In this document: positions 1 through 10,776 of the stretch, piece after piece
Layout: each line of letters opens with the position of its first letter
How positions within the stretch are numbered: the stretch's first letter is position 1
NCBI RefSeq assembly: GCF_904849725.1
Contig: NC_058522.1
Span: forward strand, 230,863,084 to 230,927,083
Reading direction: 5' to 3'
Source of the DNA: Hordeum vulgare subsp. vulgare
Taxonomy: Eukaryota; Streptophyta; Magnoliopsida; Poales; Poaceae
Length of the DNA stretch: 64,000 nt
Position numbers and translations under genes: made by a program
The notes under the pieces: model-generated
Databases searched by the model: none
What the model saw: the letters and a program-made list of their open reading frames with translations, nothing else
What the model was told of the DNA's origin: nothing

Positions 1-2712
1 ATGGTGGAAGTGCCAACAATCGAATACTCACATTAGTTCGAAGAACTCATACACTTATTATTGGTAACTCCCTGTCTAGTTAGGAAATTCACAAAGAGAC
101 ACGTACCCCGAGGAGGAGTGTTTGGGGGTTTGGTTATCCTTGCGCATCCTCGACTCATGGTAACGTGAGGGTACTCTATATATTGCAACCCCTCCAAAGG
201 TTAGCGATTAATTTAATAGCTAGAGTCCTCAACTAATTTTAGTTTCTGAAAACCACACAGATTTCCCAAAATACGACACCTATAACTAATAGGCTCAAGA
301 TCTTGGCACCAATAGTCCAAACATTACTCAAATCAAGACCTCAAAACTGTTGCAAGTTACTACTATACTTAAATAGCAACCTCAATTACCTACTCATGCA
401 AGGCACACAACTCAGTGCAACAAGCCAACTCTCTAAACAAGATAAGAATGATAACTCAAGAGAGTTCCAGAAACAACCTAAATAATAGCTCTTAAAAAGA
501 TAAGCATGAAAACTAAGAGCTAAGCATGACAGTAGCTACGAAAAGATGAAGAACACACAGAAAGGATAACCATGGAAACCTATGTTGTGTTCTAGAGTGG
601 AATGGAGCGTGTGTCTGTGCCAAACAAGGTAGGCTAGGTTCTGACTTGTTATGAACAGCAAGAAAAACTAAAACAAACTAAAAAACAAAGAACGAGACGC
701 TCCAAGCATAGCACATATCATATGAACTGATAAAAATATAGAATGGAGATGGACGAACTGATGATTGTTGATAGAGAAGGGGATACACGGGGGCATCCCC
801 AAGCTTAGACGCTTGAGTCTCCTTTGAATATTTCCTGGGGTGCATGGGGCCATCCCCAAGCTTGAGCATTTGAAACTCATGTATCTTCTTTCATCATCTC
901 TCCCATCGCATACTTGAAAACTCCCTTCATAAGAAACTCATCATAAGTTGATTAGAGTGGTTAGTTCCCTTAATAAAATAATTCATTACCTGCTGGAAAT
1001 AAAGATTTTCATGAAAAGCTACTACTTCTTATGAATGCCAAAAGGTTTTTTGCAAATAAAAAGCAAGCTTAGGATTTGCAAAACAATGAAAACGCAAATG
1101 GCAGAATCTATGAAAAACAGAACAGTAGGTAGTAAATAATTTGTTCGGGGCACTTCTGCAACTCAAATGAAAAAACTCAGAACAGATGCCAGAAAGGCAA
1201 TTATATAGAGCATGCTGTAAAAACAATTCAGATCAAAAATATGATCTGGTGATTCTTGGCGAATTTTTCCGTCAAGCAGACATAATCTGTTTCTGGAGAG
1301 CATGCCACAATTTTTGAACTAACTTGCACTCGGAGGCTCTAACTTGACACAAAGCTTAAAAATAAAGATACAATGATGTTCACTAGTGATGTCTCTCTCC
1401 CAAACAATGATGGTGATATGGACCGGAGTCACATGATGTTCACTAGTGATGTCACTCTCCCAAAAGACGATAAACAACTATGCTGGGTAAACAAATCACA
1501 GTTGGGAAATTGACAGAATTATGATCGCACCGCAATGCTAATTATGCTACTTGATAGTTAGAGGTTCAATAGTAACCGGCAGTACGCCAAGACTAGTAGA
1601 CTGTTTATTCATCAGCATCTACTTACTAATCATCCACCTTGAGATATCTATCAAGAACATCTCTTCGGTATTAAGTTGCGAGCCCCACCCAAAGTGAAAA
1701 CTCAAAGCAACGGACAACTGCATTAACGAACTATGCGTAAGGTAAACAATCCTTGAAACCGTGGTCACAAGCACCGTTGTTTTCTCCCTGGTGGCAACAA
1801 GCACATCCCCTAGTCTCATGTTTCTGTCACTCAAACTAGACATCGAGGGGCATGAACCCACAATCATGCATAATGCTCCCTCTTGGAGTTACAATCTACT
1901 ACTTGGCCAAAGCAATAAATAGCAACGGAGAACATGCATGAATCACTAAGAACATAATATAAAAGGATAATCAAATGTATAACTCATAACAATCTGAACA
2001 TAATCTCATAATCCATCGGATCCCAACAAACCGAGCATTGCAATAGCAAGAGACTTACATAGATGCCTTGATCATGTAGGGCAGCTCACAAGGACTAACC
2101 ATTGAAGCACAAGATTGGAGAGAAGACATCACATAGCTACTAGTCATGGACTCATGGTCCAAGGCGAACTACTCAAGGCACGTCCGGGAAGCGTCCATGG
2201 CGGTGGAGAAGCTCCCGGAGGTCAATCCTCCCTCCGGCAGGGTGCCGGAAGAGGTCTCGTGACGCTCCCGATCTCGGAAATGCTGCGGCGGAGGAACGAT
2301 GGAGAAATTCGTGATTCTAGAAAGTCTGTGAGGGTGTCCTCTCGGGACTCTAAATATAGTCCAAAGAAGGGCACCGGGGGAGGTGGGACCCACCCAAGCG
2401 ACCTCCTGGCGCGGCCTTGGGGCAGGCCGCCTGGGAGGCCCCTGGCCCCCTCTGGCCCTCCTTCGGTGAACCGGAAGCTTCTGTTTCGTTGATTTTATAT
2501 ATATTTTGCTGGATTTTTTCGGGCTTCGGAAAATTGGGTAAAAGGTCGTACAAAATAGACATCCGCAGACAGAAACTGGCACTTCGTGCACTTAGTTAGT
2601 AGGCTAGTCCAAATATGTGTAAAATGATATAAAAGTGTACCAAAACGTATAACAATGTCACCCAAAAGATCATGGAACAAGCAGAAATTATAGATACTTT
2701 TGGGACGTATCA
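1..2712 (-). mobile_element. Athila-like gypsy remnant without coding capacity
   Basis: Read on the minus strand, the sequence starts at 2712 with TGATACGTCCC, the typical start of grass Athila-type LTRs. It runs leftward through GC-rich then AT-rich LTR-like DNA (about 2700-1500). Further left are two copies of a CAAGCTTGGGGATG motif (about 796 and 854), which in this group lies in the internal region near the 3' end. I find no gag, protease, RT or integrase similarity; all open frames are short and many begin at non-ATG codons. This fits a large non-autonomous derivative or a truncated element. The LTR/internal boundary is not certain, and the left end lies outside the window. Family placement is inferred from the LTR start and the internal motif. 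Confidence 0.55.
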
Positions 2713-2953
2713 GCCCAAGGTTAAAATCTTCGCGGTGCCATACCTACCAACTCAAACATATGTGGCTTCGGCCACCGCCCACGTGGCATTTGTCTCACGG
2801 GAACTTCTCATGTTTGTCTCGTTCTCTCCAAGTTATTTTCTCTACGTTTCCTTTTATTTTGGACTAAACCTACCAAGTTGGCATGGCCACCTATATTTTT
2901 GCATCCAAAATTGCTTTCTCAAAAGTTTCTGGACGAATTTAGGGCCTTCTGGA

Positions 2954-3490
2954 GCGGTAGTACCGCTGCTCCCGAGGTACTACCGATGATAAGAGGTAGT
3001 ACCGCCCGACGCAGCGGTACTACCACTTCGATTCTCCCACGGGGGGTTATGGGGTCGGGCAGGGGATGTTTTCTCTCCCCTTTACCATTCTTCCCCACTC
3101 CTCCTCGTGGGTGTCTCTCTCCAGGCGACCCCAAGGCTCTGGTGGCCATCCTGGATCTCCGTTTTCGGCCAACCATTCACGATTCCAACTGGAGGGATCG
3201 TTCTCCACCCTCTCCTCTTGCGATGGATATATGTATTGTCCCCGTTCTTCTCCTCCTCTTGGTCTCTTTTTCAGATCTAGGTCTTGGACAATATGTGATG
3301 TATCTAGGTCTTTTTGGTTCCGATTTGCGGCATGTGAGGGGAGTGGTTGATAGCTGCAGTTCCGAGATGTTGATCTTTTAGCAATTTTGTGGACAAGGCA
3401 CCCCCGGTAGTATCGGATGTAACCTGTGGGGGTTTCCATCCCACGGTTTCAGTCCTAAGCGATACTACTGCTCATTAGCGGTAGTACCGC
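2954..3490. promoter_or_regulatory. Palindromic motif cluster upstream of the post-pol ORF
   Basis: Exact GCGGTAGTACCGC occurs at 2954-2966 and 3478-3490. Near-matches lie at 2974-2986, 2993-3005 and 3014-3026. The motif is a palindrome around one central S base. The same motif fills the upstream part of this element's LTR (5886-6222). Position ahead of the ORF suggests an internal promoter or enhancer, which is inference. Confidence 0.55.
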
Positions 3491-3599
3491 CCTGGACTGG
3501 TCTTTTCCCTCTTTTTCTACTTGATCATCGTTTTTTCTCGACTTTCGTTATGTTCTCATCGGTGCTCTCTCGTGCTTTCGTCTAGATGTGTTTTTGATC

Positions 3600-5068
3600 T
3601 CAGGAGGTGGCAGCTCGGCTGCTCAGGAACGAAGGGCGAATTCCAAGTGTGGCAGCACAAAGAGGTATCGTTGTGTTGAGGATGACAACTCCAGCCAACC
3701 ACCGGAGGATGTTCCTGTTGTGCAAGTCCGTCAGTCCGCGTCCCAATCCAAAGAGGAGTGCCCTGCTGTCAGGCCACCGAAGTCCCAATCCATGGCTCGT
3801 CTGTCCGCTAAGGAATTTTGGATGTCCCGCAAGCTGGACCCCTATGTGGATCCTTAGGAGCCTTCAATGCTCAACCGTCCCTTTTGGACCCGGAAGCAAC
3901 TGTCCATCTACAATGACGTTATGAAGACGAGGGAGAACATGTATGTTCCTCATGTCAAGTCTATTGATATTGATCATATGTAGCGCAATGAAAGGTATTT
4001 CAGGACTGCTCTCTCCCTGTGTGAGAAGTTGGGCATCTTTATATTATGCAGTTCAACAAAGACTTTGATCCTGAGCTGATTGCGGTGTTCTTTGCCACGG
4101 TTCACGTGGGTACGGATGAGGACCGAACTCTTAAATGGATGACCAATGGTAGGCTGCTTTCTGCTCCCTGGAAATCATTCATGGATCTTCTCCACATTGC
4201 GGACGAAGGTCTTGAGACCCCTCAGGGGTTCCGCCCTCATCATGAGTATGTTGCTACCCACAAGCAAGCCATGTACAAGTATAGCACTAAGAAGATCTCC
4301 TCTACTAGAGGCAAGTCCACTTGTGTGCTGGAGCCCTTCTTAGATATCATGCACCGCATCTTTCGCGTCGCTTTGTTTCCTTGGTGGGCAATCTTGATAT
4401 GGTCCACTCCTATCTGGTTGACATGCTTCTATTCTGTGGGCAGCACAAGTTCAAGAGCTAGGTTGGATATCTCTCACGTTATGTGGTCTGAACTCGCTCT
4501 GTGGTGTGTGAGCGTAAGTGCCCCATCTATGGCCCCTTGTTGATGCATCTGATTGAGCAGACTTGGGCAGTCTCCTTTCCTAGTCAGTTGTTCGAAGCTG
4601 GGGACTTCGTTATTCATAAGGTTGTGCAGCTCAGGCAGAAGGACAAGTGGGCTACTCACCGTATCCCTGAAGAAGATGTGTGTAGTGACATGGATGAAGA
4701 TTCTGCTGATACGAGGTTGGTGAGGACTTTGTGGCTGACGAGGACACTAATGTCCCTGCGGATCATGCTGCGCACACCACTGGAGAACCTTCTTGGGCCC
4801 AGAAGCTCAAGGAGAAAATGAAGAAGCTCTTCATATGCAGGCTAAGGGTCACTACCGGGCTCATGCAGCCAAAAAGGTGGCTATCAGTCGTCACAAGGCT
4901 CTTGGGATGAAGGTTGGCTTGACTATTGAGAGTGGTTCTCGGGATTTGCTCACTGATGAGGACACCTGGATTGCTCGCCACTGCCCATGGGATTGTGATG
5001 CTAAGTTACCTGGCTCTCCTTCTCCCTCTAGCACCGTTCAGCACAGCTCTGAGTCTGTTGAACCCTGA
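3600..5068 (+). pseudogene. Decayed post-pol ORF of a SIRE-like Copia
   Basis: Coding remnants occur in at least two plus frames (3588-3857, 4046-4543, 4793-5068), separated by stops and shifts. A segment with FNKDFDPELIAVFFAT and a downstream WMT matches the pattern of the post-pol ORF in the Maximus-like element (FRCDFNGAAILQFYAT, then WMT). Both also share a later region around a conserved LMH or IMSH motif. In SIRE-type Copias an extra ORF lies between RNase H and the 3' LTR; it has been called env-like, but no signal peptide or membrane segment is obvious here. Function is unknown. No intact start was found, and the frameshifts make it a pseudogene. Confidence 0.55.
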
Positions 5069-5583
5069 TGCGTCCTCTCTACCCTTTTTCGCGTCTTGCT
5101 GCCAAAGGGGGAGAATGGTGGAATTTGCGTATCCCACGTGTTCTTTCATTGCTCCTCTTTTCATTCGTGGTCTCGTTTATCTTTTGCTTTTCTTTGAAGA
5201 CTGAGTTGTGTGGTGTGGAACTTGTTGGTTTGCGTTTTTAATGTGTGTGAGACTCGTGTGAGACTATGTCATATGGTGTGAGACATATGCTACCTTAGCT
5301 TTATCTTATGTCTTTAATTTCGTGAGATGCTTAAATTATGCCCTTATGATCTTGCTCACTTCACTTCTTGCGGTTATATTCTCTCAGTTGTCACTTATTT
5401 GCAAGTAGTGCATGTCTATAAAATATAGGGGGTATTGATCCTAGTGTGTGCACTTTGCATTCCAAAAGCATACTTAAATAGTGCACATACCTAGGGGGAT
5501 CCTCCCTATATTCTGTAGAATGTGGGGTTGCATTCTATCTCAAGTTTATCCTCTATGCAAATCCCGTGTTGTCATCAATCCAC

Positions 5584-5598
5584 CAAAAAGGGGGAGAT
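5584..5598 (+). other. Polypurine tract of the left Copia
   Basis: CAAAAAGGGGGAGAT directly precedes the LTR start TGTAAGGGC. The Maximus-like element has the same tract next to its 3' LTR, on the minus strand at 26823-26838. Confidence 0.7.
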
Positions 5599-6890
5599 TG
5601 TAAGGGCATATTTCTACCCCTGTAATTTTGGTGATTGATGACGACACTTTTGCAGACTAATCATGTGCAATAAGTCTTTCAGGTATTTCCTAGGTTTGCA
5701 CAAAGACGATTCTTGCCCCTCGGTGTGTTGATGAGAAGATGGTTTTCACTCTTACGCTTCGTTGTCGGTGGACTTGGGTCATAGGAAAAGTCTGGATGGA
5801 ATCATCACGTACACTACTCCCTCACCCCTTTTTCCTCTTCGATGGAGCTTTCTCTATCCTGCCTAACATGTCGTCCATTGTGCAAGCGGTAGTATTGCTC
5901 ACCAGAGCGGTACTACCGCTTATCATCGGTAGTAGCGCCCTGCGGGCGATAGTACCGCTCAGTGTGGTAGTTTTTGTCCAGTGCCGCTGCCTGTACCGCT
6001 CTCAAAAGTGCGTACACTTTTTATGGGCGAGTTTTGCGGTAGTGCAGGGCGGTAGTACCGCCTGTTGCACGGTACTACCGCTTGCTACTACGGCCACCAG
6101 CGGTACTAGCGTAGCTGCCTCGGGTTTGGCCTGCCCCTCTTGCCTGAGCGGTAGTACCACTCCACCTAGGCAGTACTACAGCTTATCATCGATAGTACCG
6201 CTCCCAGGAGCGGTAGTACCGCTCTGTTTCGTGCACTTGGGGGTGGGTAACGGGCAGAATCCCTTCCCCACTATATAAGGGGGTTCTTCTTCCCTGAGAA
6301 CCTCACCTTTGCCCCCTAAGCTCCATTGTTGCTCCAAGCTCCATTTTAGCCCGATCTCTCTCCCTAGCCAACAAAACTTGTTGATTTTCTAGGGTTCGGT
6401 TGAGAGGGCCTTGATCTACACTTTCACCAAGAGAAATTCGATTCATCCCTTGCGGATCTTGTTACTCTTGGGTGTTTGAGCACCCTAGACGGTTGAGGTC
6501 ACATCGACGCCATATTCCATTGTGTTGAAGCTCCGTGGTCTCGTTGGGAGCCTCCAATTAAGTTGTGGAGATTGCCCCAACCTTGTTTGTAAAGGTTCGG
6601 TCGCCGCCTTCAAGGGCACCACTTAGTGGAATCACGGCACCTCACGTCGTGTGAGGGTGTGAGGAGAATACGGTGGCCCTAGTGGCATCTTGGGGAGCAT
6701 TGTGCCTCCACACCGCTCTAACGAAGACGTACTTCCCCTCAAAGGGAAGGAACTTCCGAAACACATCCTCGTCTTCACCGGTTCCACTTGTGGTTATTTC
6801 TTACCTTTACTTGTATTTACTTATTGCTTCTTATTGTTGTTGTTAGCGTCATATAGGTTGCTCTCTTAGTTGCATATCTAGACAACCTCT
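5599..6890 (+). repeat. 3' LTR of the left SIRE-like Copia
   Basis: It begins TGTAAGGGC right after the polypurine tract. It contains the palindromic array (5886-6222), a TATA box TATATAAG at 6272-6279 within CCCCACTATATAAGG, and then a probable transcribed leader. The Maximus-like LTRs share the core CCCCACTATATA in the same relative place. The right end is uncertain; the sequence changes character near 6890-6900, where a NAM-domain gene fragment begins. Confidence 0.6.
5886..6279 (+). promoter_or_regulatory. LTR promoter: palindromic array plus TATA box
   Basis: Exact palindromes occur at 5907-5919 (GCGGTACTACCGC), 6049-6061 and 6210-6222 (GCGGTAGTACCGC). Several one-base variants occur, for example at 6148-6160. 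The TATA box at 6272-6279 follows the last palindrome by about 50 bp. This is a classic U3 layout of upstream repeated sites followed by a core promoter. Confidence 0.6.
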
Positions 6891-6899
6891 TGGCGTGTA

Positions 6900-7348
6900 G
6901 GGGGAAAGAAGTTGTGCAGGACCATGGTGACGACCAGAAGGCCCGGCCGCGGGGGAAGACCTACTCGAAGAAGGAGGACAGGCGGGACGCGACGTCGATC
7001 GCCTTGCTTGAACAGGTGGAGGGCATGATAAGCAAGAAGGACTTGAGGGAGGAGAAGCACCGGCAAGAAAAGGAAGAGCAAATGCACGCCTTCACGGAAA
7101 TCCAAAGGAGGAGGCTCGAGATGGACGCGGAGAAGCAAACCAAGATGCTTGAGTTGGACGAGGCGAAGCAAGCCAAGATGCTCAAGATCGAGGCCACCAA
7201 TGCCAGGACCAAGGCAAAAGAAGTGGCCCTCGCAAGCTTGAAGACGAGCGCGGAGATCATGAAGGTTGATCTGAACACCGTGTCGTCGAGAAAGAGGCTA
7301 TAGTTCGAGAAGATGCGGGCCGAAATGCTCAAGTTCGACCAGTTGTGA
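6900..7348 (+). pseudogene. NAM-associated C-terminal domain gene fragment
   Basis: The frame encodes a lysine- and glutamate-rich coiled coil, including EKQTKMLELDEAKQAKMLKI and a tail EIMKVDLNTVSSRKRL. This is typical of the plant 'NAM-associated C-terminal domain' proteins found beside SANT/Myb-like domains, often in Harbinger-associated or GST-T3-like annotated genes. A TAG at 7301-7303 interrupts the frame where the family usually has tryptophan. The same frame then continues to a plausible natural stop at 7346-7348. No ATG start or N-terminal SANT domain is present, so this is a 3' exon remnant. Its neighbours (tandem repeat, terminal-repeat-like end) suggest it was carried by a DNA transposon. 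Confidence 0.55.
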
Positions 7349-7554
7349 TTTGCGACGAAGATCACGAAACCTATTTTATATGCCGTCAAGTGTACTGGCA
7401 TGACCACTGGCCGCTATGGCGTGGTCGAATATCCACCCCTTTTGGCATGCTGGCATGTATGCCGGTCGTTGACAAGTGTGCCAGCATAAATTGTGTGGTG
7501 GTTTATGTAGGCTGACAATGTATGCCGACCGCTGGCATGTTGCCGGCATGAATT

Positions 7555-7985
7555 CTTGAACGTTGGCATGCTGGCCTAGTTTATGTAATGTGCAGACATA
7601 AAATGAGGTCGCCCGGGACACACGACCGACCCAAAAAGAATCTTGAACGTTGGCATGCTGGCCTAGTTTATGTAATGTGCAGACATAAAATGAGGTCGCC
7701 CGGGACACACGACCGACCCAAAAAGAAAAGCGGGCAGACACGGAGCGGGCATTAATTCTTGAACGTTGGCATGCTGGCCTAGTTTATGTAATGTGCAGAC
7801 ATAAAATGAGGTCGCCCGGGACACACGACCGACCCAAAAAGAAAAGCGGGCAAACACGGAGCGGGCATGAATTCTTGAACGTTGGCATGCTGGCCTAGTT
7901 TATGTAATGTGCAGACATAAAATGAGGTCGCCCAGGACACACGACCGACCCAAAAAGAAAAGCGGGCAGACACGGAGCGGGCGAC
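7555..7985 (+). repeat. Tandem repeat, four units, full unit 116 bp
   Basis: Units start with CTTGAACGTTGGCATGCTGG at 7555, 7642, 7758 and 7874. The first unit is 87 bp; it lacks about 29 bp present in the later 116-bp units. The fourth runs into the element end. Long frames across this block are repeat artefacts with no gene-like content. Confidence 0.9.
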
Positions 7986-8027
7986 CGACCCAGACGGATA
8001 AAAAGCGGACAAAACCGCTGTGTGTTT

Positions 8028-8053
8028 GGGTCGGTCGGTTGGAGTTGCTCTAA
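8028..8053 (+). other. Terminal-inverted-repeat-like end of a DNA transposon
   Basis: The sequence ending GGTTGGAGTTGCTCTAA reads on the minus strand as TTAGAGCAACTCCAACC. Many grass Harbinger and related transposons end in this style (AGAGCA-CTCCAACC). The matching left end was not found, so target-site duplication cannot be tested. Confidence 0.4.
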
Positions 8054-8744
8054 TATAATCCACTTAGGAATTCTAGTCTCACGTGTTTTAATTCTATTTA
8101 GAAAGTGACTAGCAGCAGCAGATGGCTACAAATGCTGTTAACATCTTCTACTACAAATGAGAGGAAATATCGTAAGAGCATGTAGTACAAAAGTAGGATC
8201 ATTGCCCCTTGTAGAAGAGGGGGAGACACAAGCACACAAAAATACTACCTGGAATAAAATTGTGCTAACGCAACTACAACACGTGAAAACAATGGTGAAA
8301 ATAAAAAACAAGAATTAAAGTTGCAGCACAAATGAAGATGATCAACTGTACAAATAAAAGTCGTTTCTTCCTCTTGGACCCTCCGGAATCGGGACCCACT
8401 ACCAATCATCGCACCCATCTAAACATGACAATCATTCATCACGGATCAATCCATCCAACAAAGAAAATAAAATAAACAGACAAAAAAATACCACCAAAAA
8501 TAACAAGGCCTAAGGACTAGCAAGAAGTGTTGTTCTTGCATTGGCTTGCTTCAGTTCAGTTGCTTTCCTAGCTCCCATCGTCCATCTCTCCAATCTTCTT
8601 TCGTGAGCAGTGAGCAGTGAGCAGTCCAATGATGGCCTCAGCCAGCCAATCCAAGGTTTCGATTCTAGCCCTATGGGAAGCAGTGACCCACTAGCACGAT
8701 TGCGATATGATCATGGTGGATTCAGAGTTTTTTATCATGCGAGC
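8054..8744 (-). other. 3' flank and probable 3' UTR of the TCP gene
   Basis: About 690 bp downstream of the TCP stop codon, of moderate to high A+T, without recognisable coding or transposon sequence. A short GTGAGCA triplicate occurs near 8603-8622. I see no clear AATAAA on the minus strand, so the polyadenylation site cannot be placed. Confidence 0.4.
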
Positions 8745-9974
8745 TTACTGTGAGCTGTTGTTGCCATGCCCTTCCTCTTCTCCGCCGCTGTCGTCGTCGT
8801 CGTCGCCGTCCTCTTCTTCGCCTTCGTTGCCACCGCCGCTGCCGTCACGCTGCTGCTCCATTTCCTGTTGCTGGTGTTCCTGCTGCTGCTCCGTACCTCC
8901 TCCGCCCCCACCGCTGCGGTCGTAAGCATTGAGCCCAGCAAGCATGCCGATGTTGGTGTCGGGCATGCCGCTCATCGCGCCCACGCTGCTGGGGTAGTTC
9001 ACCCTTGTTGACATGAACTGCAGCGGCGCCTGCACGGTGCTGCTCCCCCCGCCGCCGCCGCCGAAAGACCACATAGGCTGCTCGGTCGGCCGAGCCGCGG
9101 CAGCCTGGCTCGCCGACACAGGCAGCATCCAAAACGCGCCTCCAGGCGCCGCGCTATTCGGCGCCACGGCCCACATTGCGGCGGGCGGCGCCGCCTGCTG
9201 CTCGCGCGCCTTGGGCGCGTTAGGATCTTGCCGCTCGTCGTCCTCCTTGAACAGGTCCTCTCGGTACCGCTTCCTCATGAATGAGCCGGGACTATTTGCG
9301 TCCTGGGGCGGCTCCTGCGGCGGCGGGAGCAGGTGGTGGTAACCCAGCATGGTGGACATATCGTGCTGCGGGTGGTGGTGGGGGTGGGGGTGGAGCGCGA
9401 GGGCGGGGAATGGCGCGGGGCGGCTGGTGCCGGATGCCGCGCGACTGATGTTGAGGGAGGAGAAGTTGGCCGGGATGGTGCCGGTGCCGGTGGCGGCGAG
9501 GATGGCTGGCTCCGCCTGCTGCAGCAGCCACTCGATGGTCTCGCCGTCGGACTTGTGGCCGAGCTCCCGCGTGAGCTGGAACACCCTAGCCGCGCACAGA
9601 GCCGGCATCCGTATCCTCCTTCCGCGGCCATCCACCTTGGTGTGCCGGTCCTTGGATGGCCGCTTGGCCAGCGTGCCGGCCGACGGAGTCACTGGCGCGA
9701 CCGCCTTCTTCTCAGCCGAGGACGCCGGGGCCTGGTCGGTGACGACGGGGGTTATGGCGAGCGACCCAATGAACTGCTGTGGCTGGGGCTGCTGTTGCAC
9801 GTTGTTGGGCTCCGCTGGGCCAGCGTAGTAGAATGGGTGGTGCGGATGGTGGTCACCCCCGCCGCCACGGCTTCCGCTCGTGCCGCCGGCGCTTCCCCCG
9901 CCGCTGTTGCTGCTCGACGGCGCTCCGCCCCCGCCCCCGCTTCCACCCCCGCCGCTGCCGCCGCCATGGTCCAT
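8745..9974 (-). CDS. TCP: Class I (PCF-type) TCP transcription factor
   Basis: Intronless 409-residue protein and the only clear host gene here. TCP factors are nuclear, bind GGNCCC-type sites as dimers and control growth and cell proliferation. The TCP domain spans about residues 108-158: a basic region [18 protein letters not shown], helix I around [15 protein letters not shown], a loop with HKSDGET, then helix II with [10 protein letters not shown]. The short basic region and the following [16 protein letters not shown] are class I features, closest in style to the TCP8/14/15/22/23 group. The N-terminus is glycine- and serine-rich; the C-terminus has Gly, Gln and acidic tracts (about 383-404). 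The start is chosen as the ATG at 9974. An open frame continues to 10127 but begins at GTG, with no upstream ATG. The frame is intact and looks functional. Orthology to a named gene is not claimed. Confidence 0.93.
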   Translation of the reverse strand: MDHGGGSGGGGSGGGGGAPSSSNSGGGSAGGTSGSRGGGGDHHPHHPFYYAGPAEPNNVQQQPQPQQFIGSLAITPVVTDQAPASSAEKKAVAPVTPSAGTLAKRPSKDRHTKVDGRGRRIRMPALCAARVFQLTRELGHKSDGETIEWLLQQAEPAILAATGTGTIPANFSSLNISRAASGTSRPAPFPALALHPHPHHHPQHDMSTMLGYHHLLPPPQEPPQDANSPGSFMRKRYREDLFKEDDERQDPNAPKAREQQAAPPAAMWAVAPNSAAPGGAFWMLPVSASQAAAARPTEQPMWSFGGGGGGSSTVQAPLQFMSTRVNYPSSVGAMSGMPDTNIGMLAGLNAYDRSGGGGGGTEQQQEHQQQEMEQQRDGSGGGNEGEEEDGDDDDDSGGEEEGHGNNSSQ

Positions 9975-10390
9975 GCGCTTCCCCAAGAACCCTCCCTCCC
10001 TTCCTCCCGGGAAGGAAGAAATGAAAAAGGAAGGCGGCTCCTTTGGCCTGCCCGGTGGTCCGCGCGCACGCGCTCGGGTAGTCACCGGAGTTAGGGTTGA
10101 AGAGGGAGAGGAGCACGTGCCGGGCACGCACGGTGGGGCGGGGTGGTGGCCGGGTGGGGTTGGGAGGAGGCACAGGGGAGCGGGGGCGGAGGAGGGGAGA
10201 GAAGGATGGAGACAGACAGACAGACAGGGAAGGGGTGGGGGTGGGGGGAGAGGGGTGGGGTGGGGTTTCCCCTTGGGTATTGTTTAGGGCCCTTTTCTAT
10301 GATTCTATAAAACCCTAGAGAAGATATTGGGGACTCATGTCTCCTTTCCTTTTCCACATTCCCATTTTTTTTCTGGGGGGGGGGAGTTTC
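9975..10390 (-). promoter_or_regulatory. 5' UTR and proximal promoter of the TCP gene
   Basis: On the coding (minus) strand this region is very C/T-rich, typical of a grass 5' leader. A (GACA)n microsatellite lies at about 10209-10228 on the plus strand. GGGCCC at 10287-10292 matches the core recognised by TCP proteins (GGNCCC). A telo-box AAACCCTAG lies at 10310-10318. There is no ATG upstream of 9974 in this stretch, so no uORF is expected. I see no canonical TATA box on the minus strand. Confidence 0.5.
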
Positions 10391-10646
10391 CACTTTTGTT
10401 GCCCCATAGTTTGATTATTTGTTTGCATTTATTCGTAAATGGTAGATGCCTGATTATTTTCCATGAATGAGAAAATTACAGACATAGCAGATACAAAATA
10501 GAAACATTCCTTTCGACAACGTAAGCTTTGTACATGTTCGACAAAGATAGTAAAAGAAAATAAGACTACGTCGAAGTCATCCTCCGTCGATAATTGTCGT
10601 GCCCTAAATAAAAAGTATGTTCCACTGCATATAGCCAAATAAAATG

Positions 10647-10776
10647 TGCTTATTTGAGAATGGCAGTCAAACACGCGGATAATGTGCGGCCGTTCAAATT
10701 CATCAATACTTTGCTTATTTAAGAATGGTAGTCAAACATGCGGATAATATGCGGCCGTTCAAATTCATCGATACTT
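10647..10776 (+). repeat. 65-bp tandem duplication
   Basis: Two adjacent copies start with TGCTTATTT at 10647 and 10712. They share GCGGCCGTTCAAATTCATC with only a few changes, and a degenerate third start may follow. Confidence 0.8.

Larger units (their letters stand above)
2713..6890 (+). mobile_element. SIRE/Maximus-like Copia element, 3' part
   Basis: Plus-strand 3' portion of a Ty1/Copia element of the SIRE/Maximus type. In order it has a leader with palindromic motifs (2954-3490), a decayed post-pol ORF (about 3600-5068), a polypurine tract AAAAAGGGGGAGAT just before 5599, and an LTR starting TGTAAGGGC. The same PPT occurs in the Maximus-like element at 25269-50942, and the post-pol ORFs are recognisably related. 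Gag, integrase and RT are absent; the 5' part is cut at 2712 where the Athila-like piece abuts. The right boundary near 6890 is approximate because no second LTR is available for comparison. Confidence 0.65.

Noticed and set aside
2115..2591. Overlapping frames on both strands in the left Athila-like LTR
   Set aside because: GC-rich LTR DNA with no domain; most start at non-ATG codons.
7376..8063. Minus-strand frames with repeated FSFWVGRVSRATSFYVCTLH units
   Set aside because: They are translations of the 116-bp tandem repeat; no start context or family match.
8766..9011. Hydrophobic plus-strand frame looking like a membrane protein
   Set aside because: It is the complement of Gly/Ser/acidic codons of the TCP gene, a shadow frame.
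9333..10094. 253-codon plus-strand frame opposite the TCP gene
   Set aside because: High-GC antisense artefact; low-complexity composition and no domain.
9975..10127. 51-residue N-terminal extension of the TCP protein
   Set aside because: The frame is open but begins at GTG and has no ATG upstream of 9974. Eukaryotic initiation at 9974 is the simpler reading.
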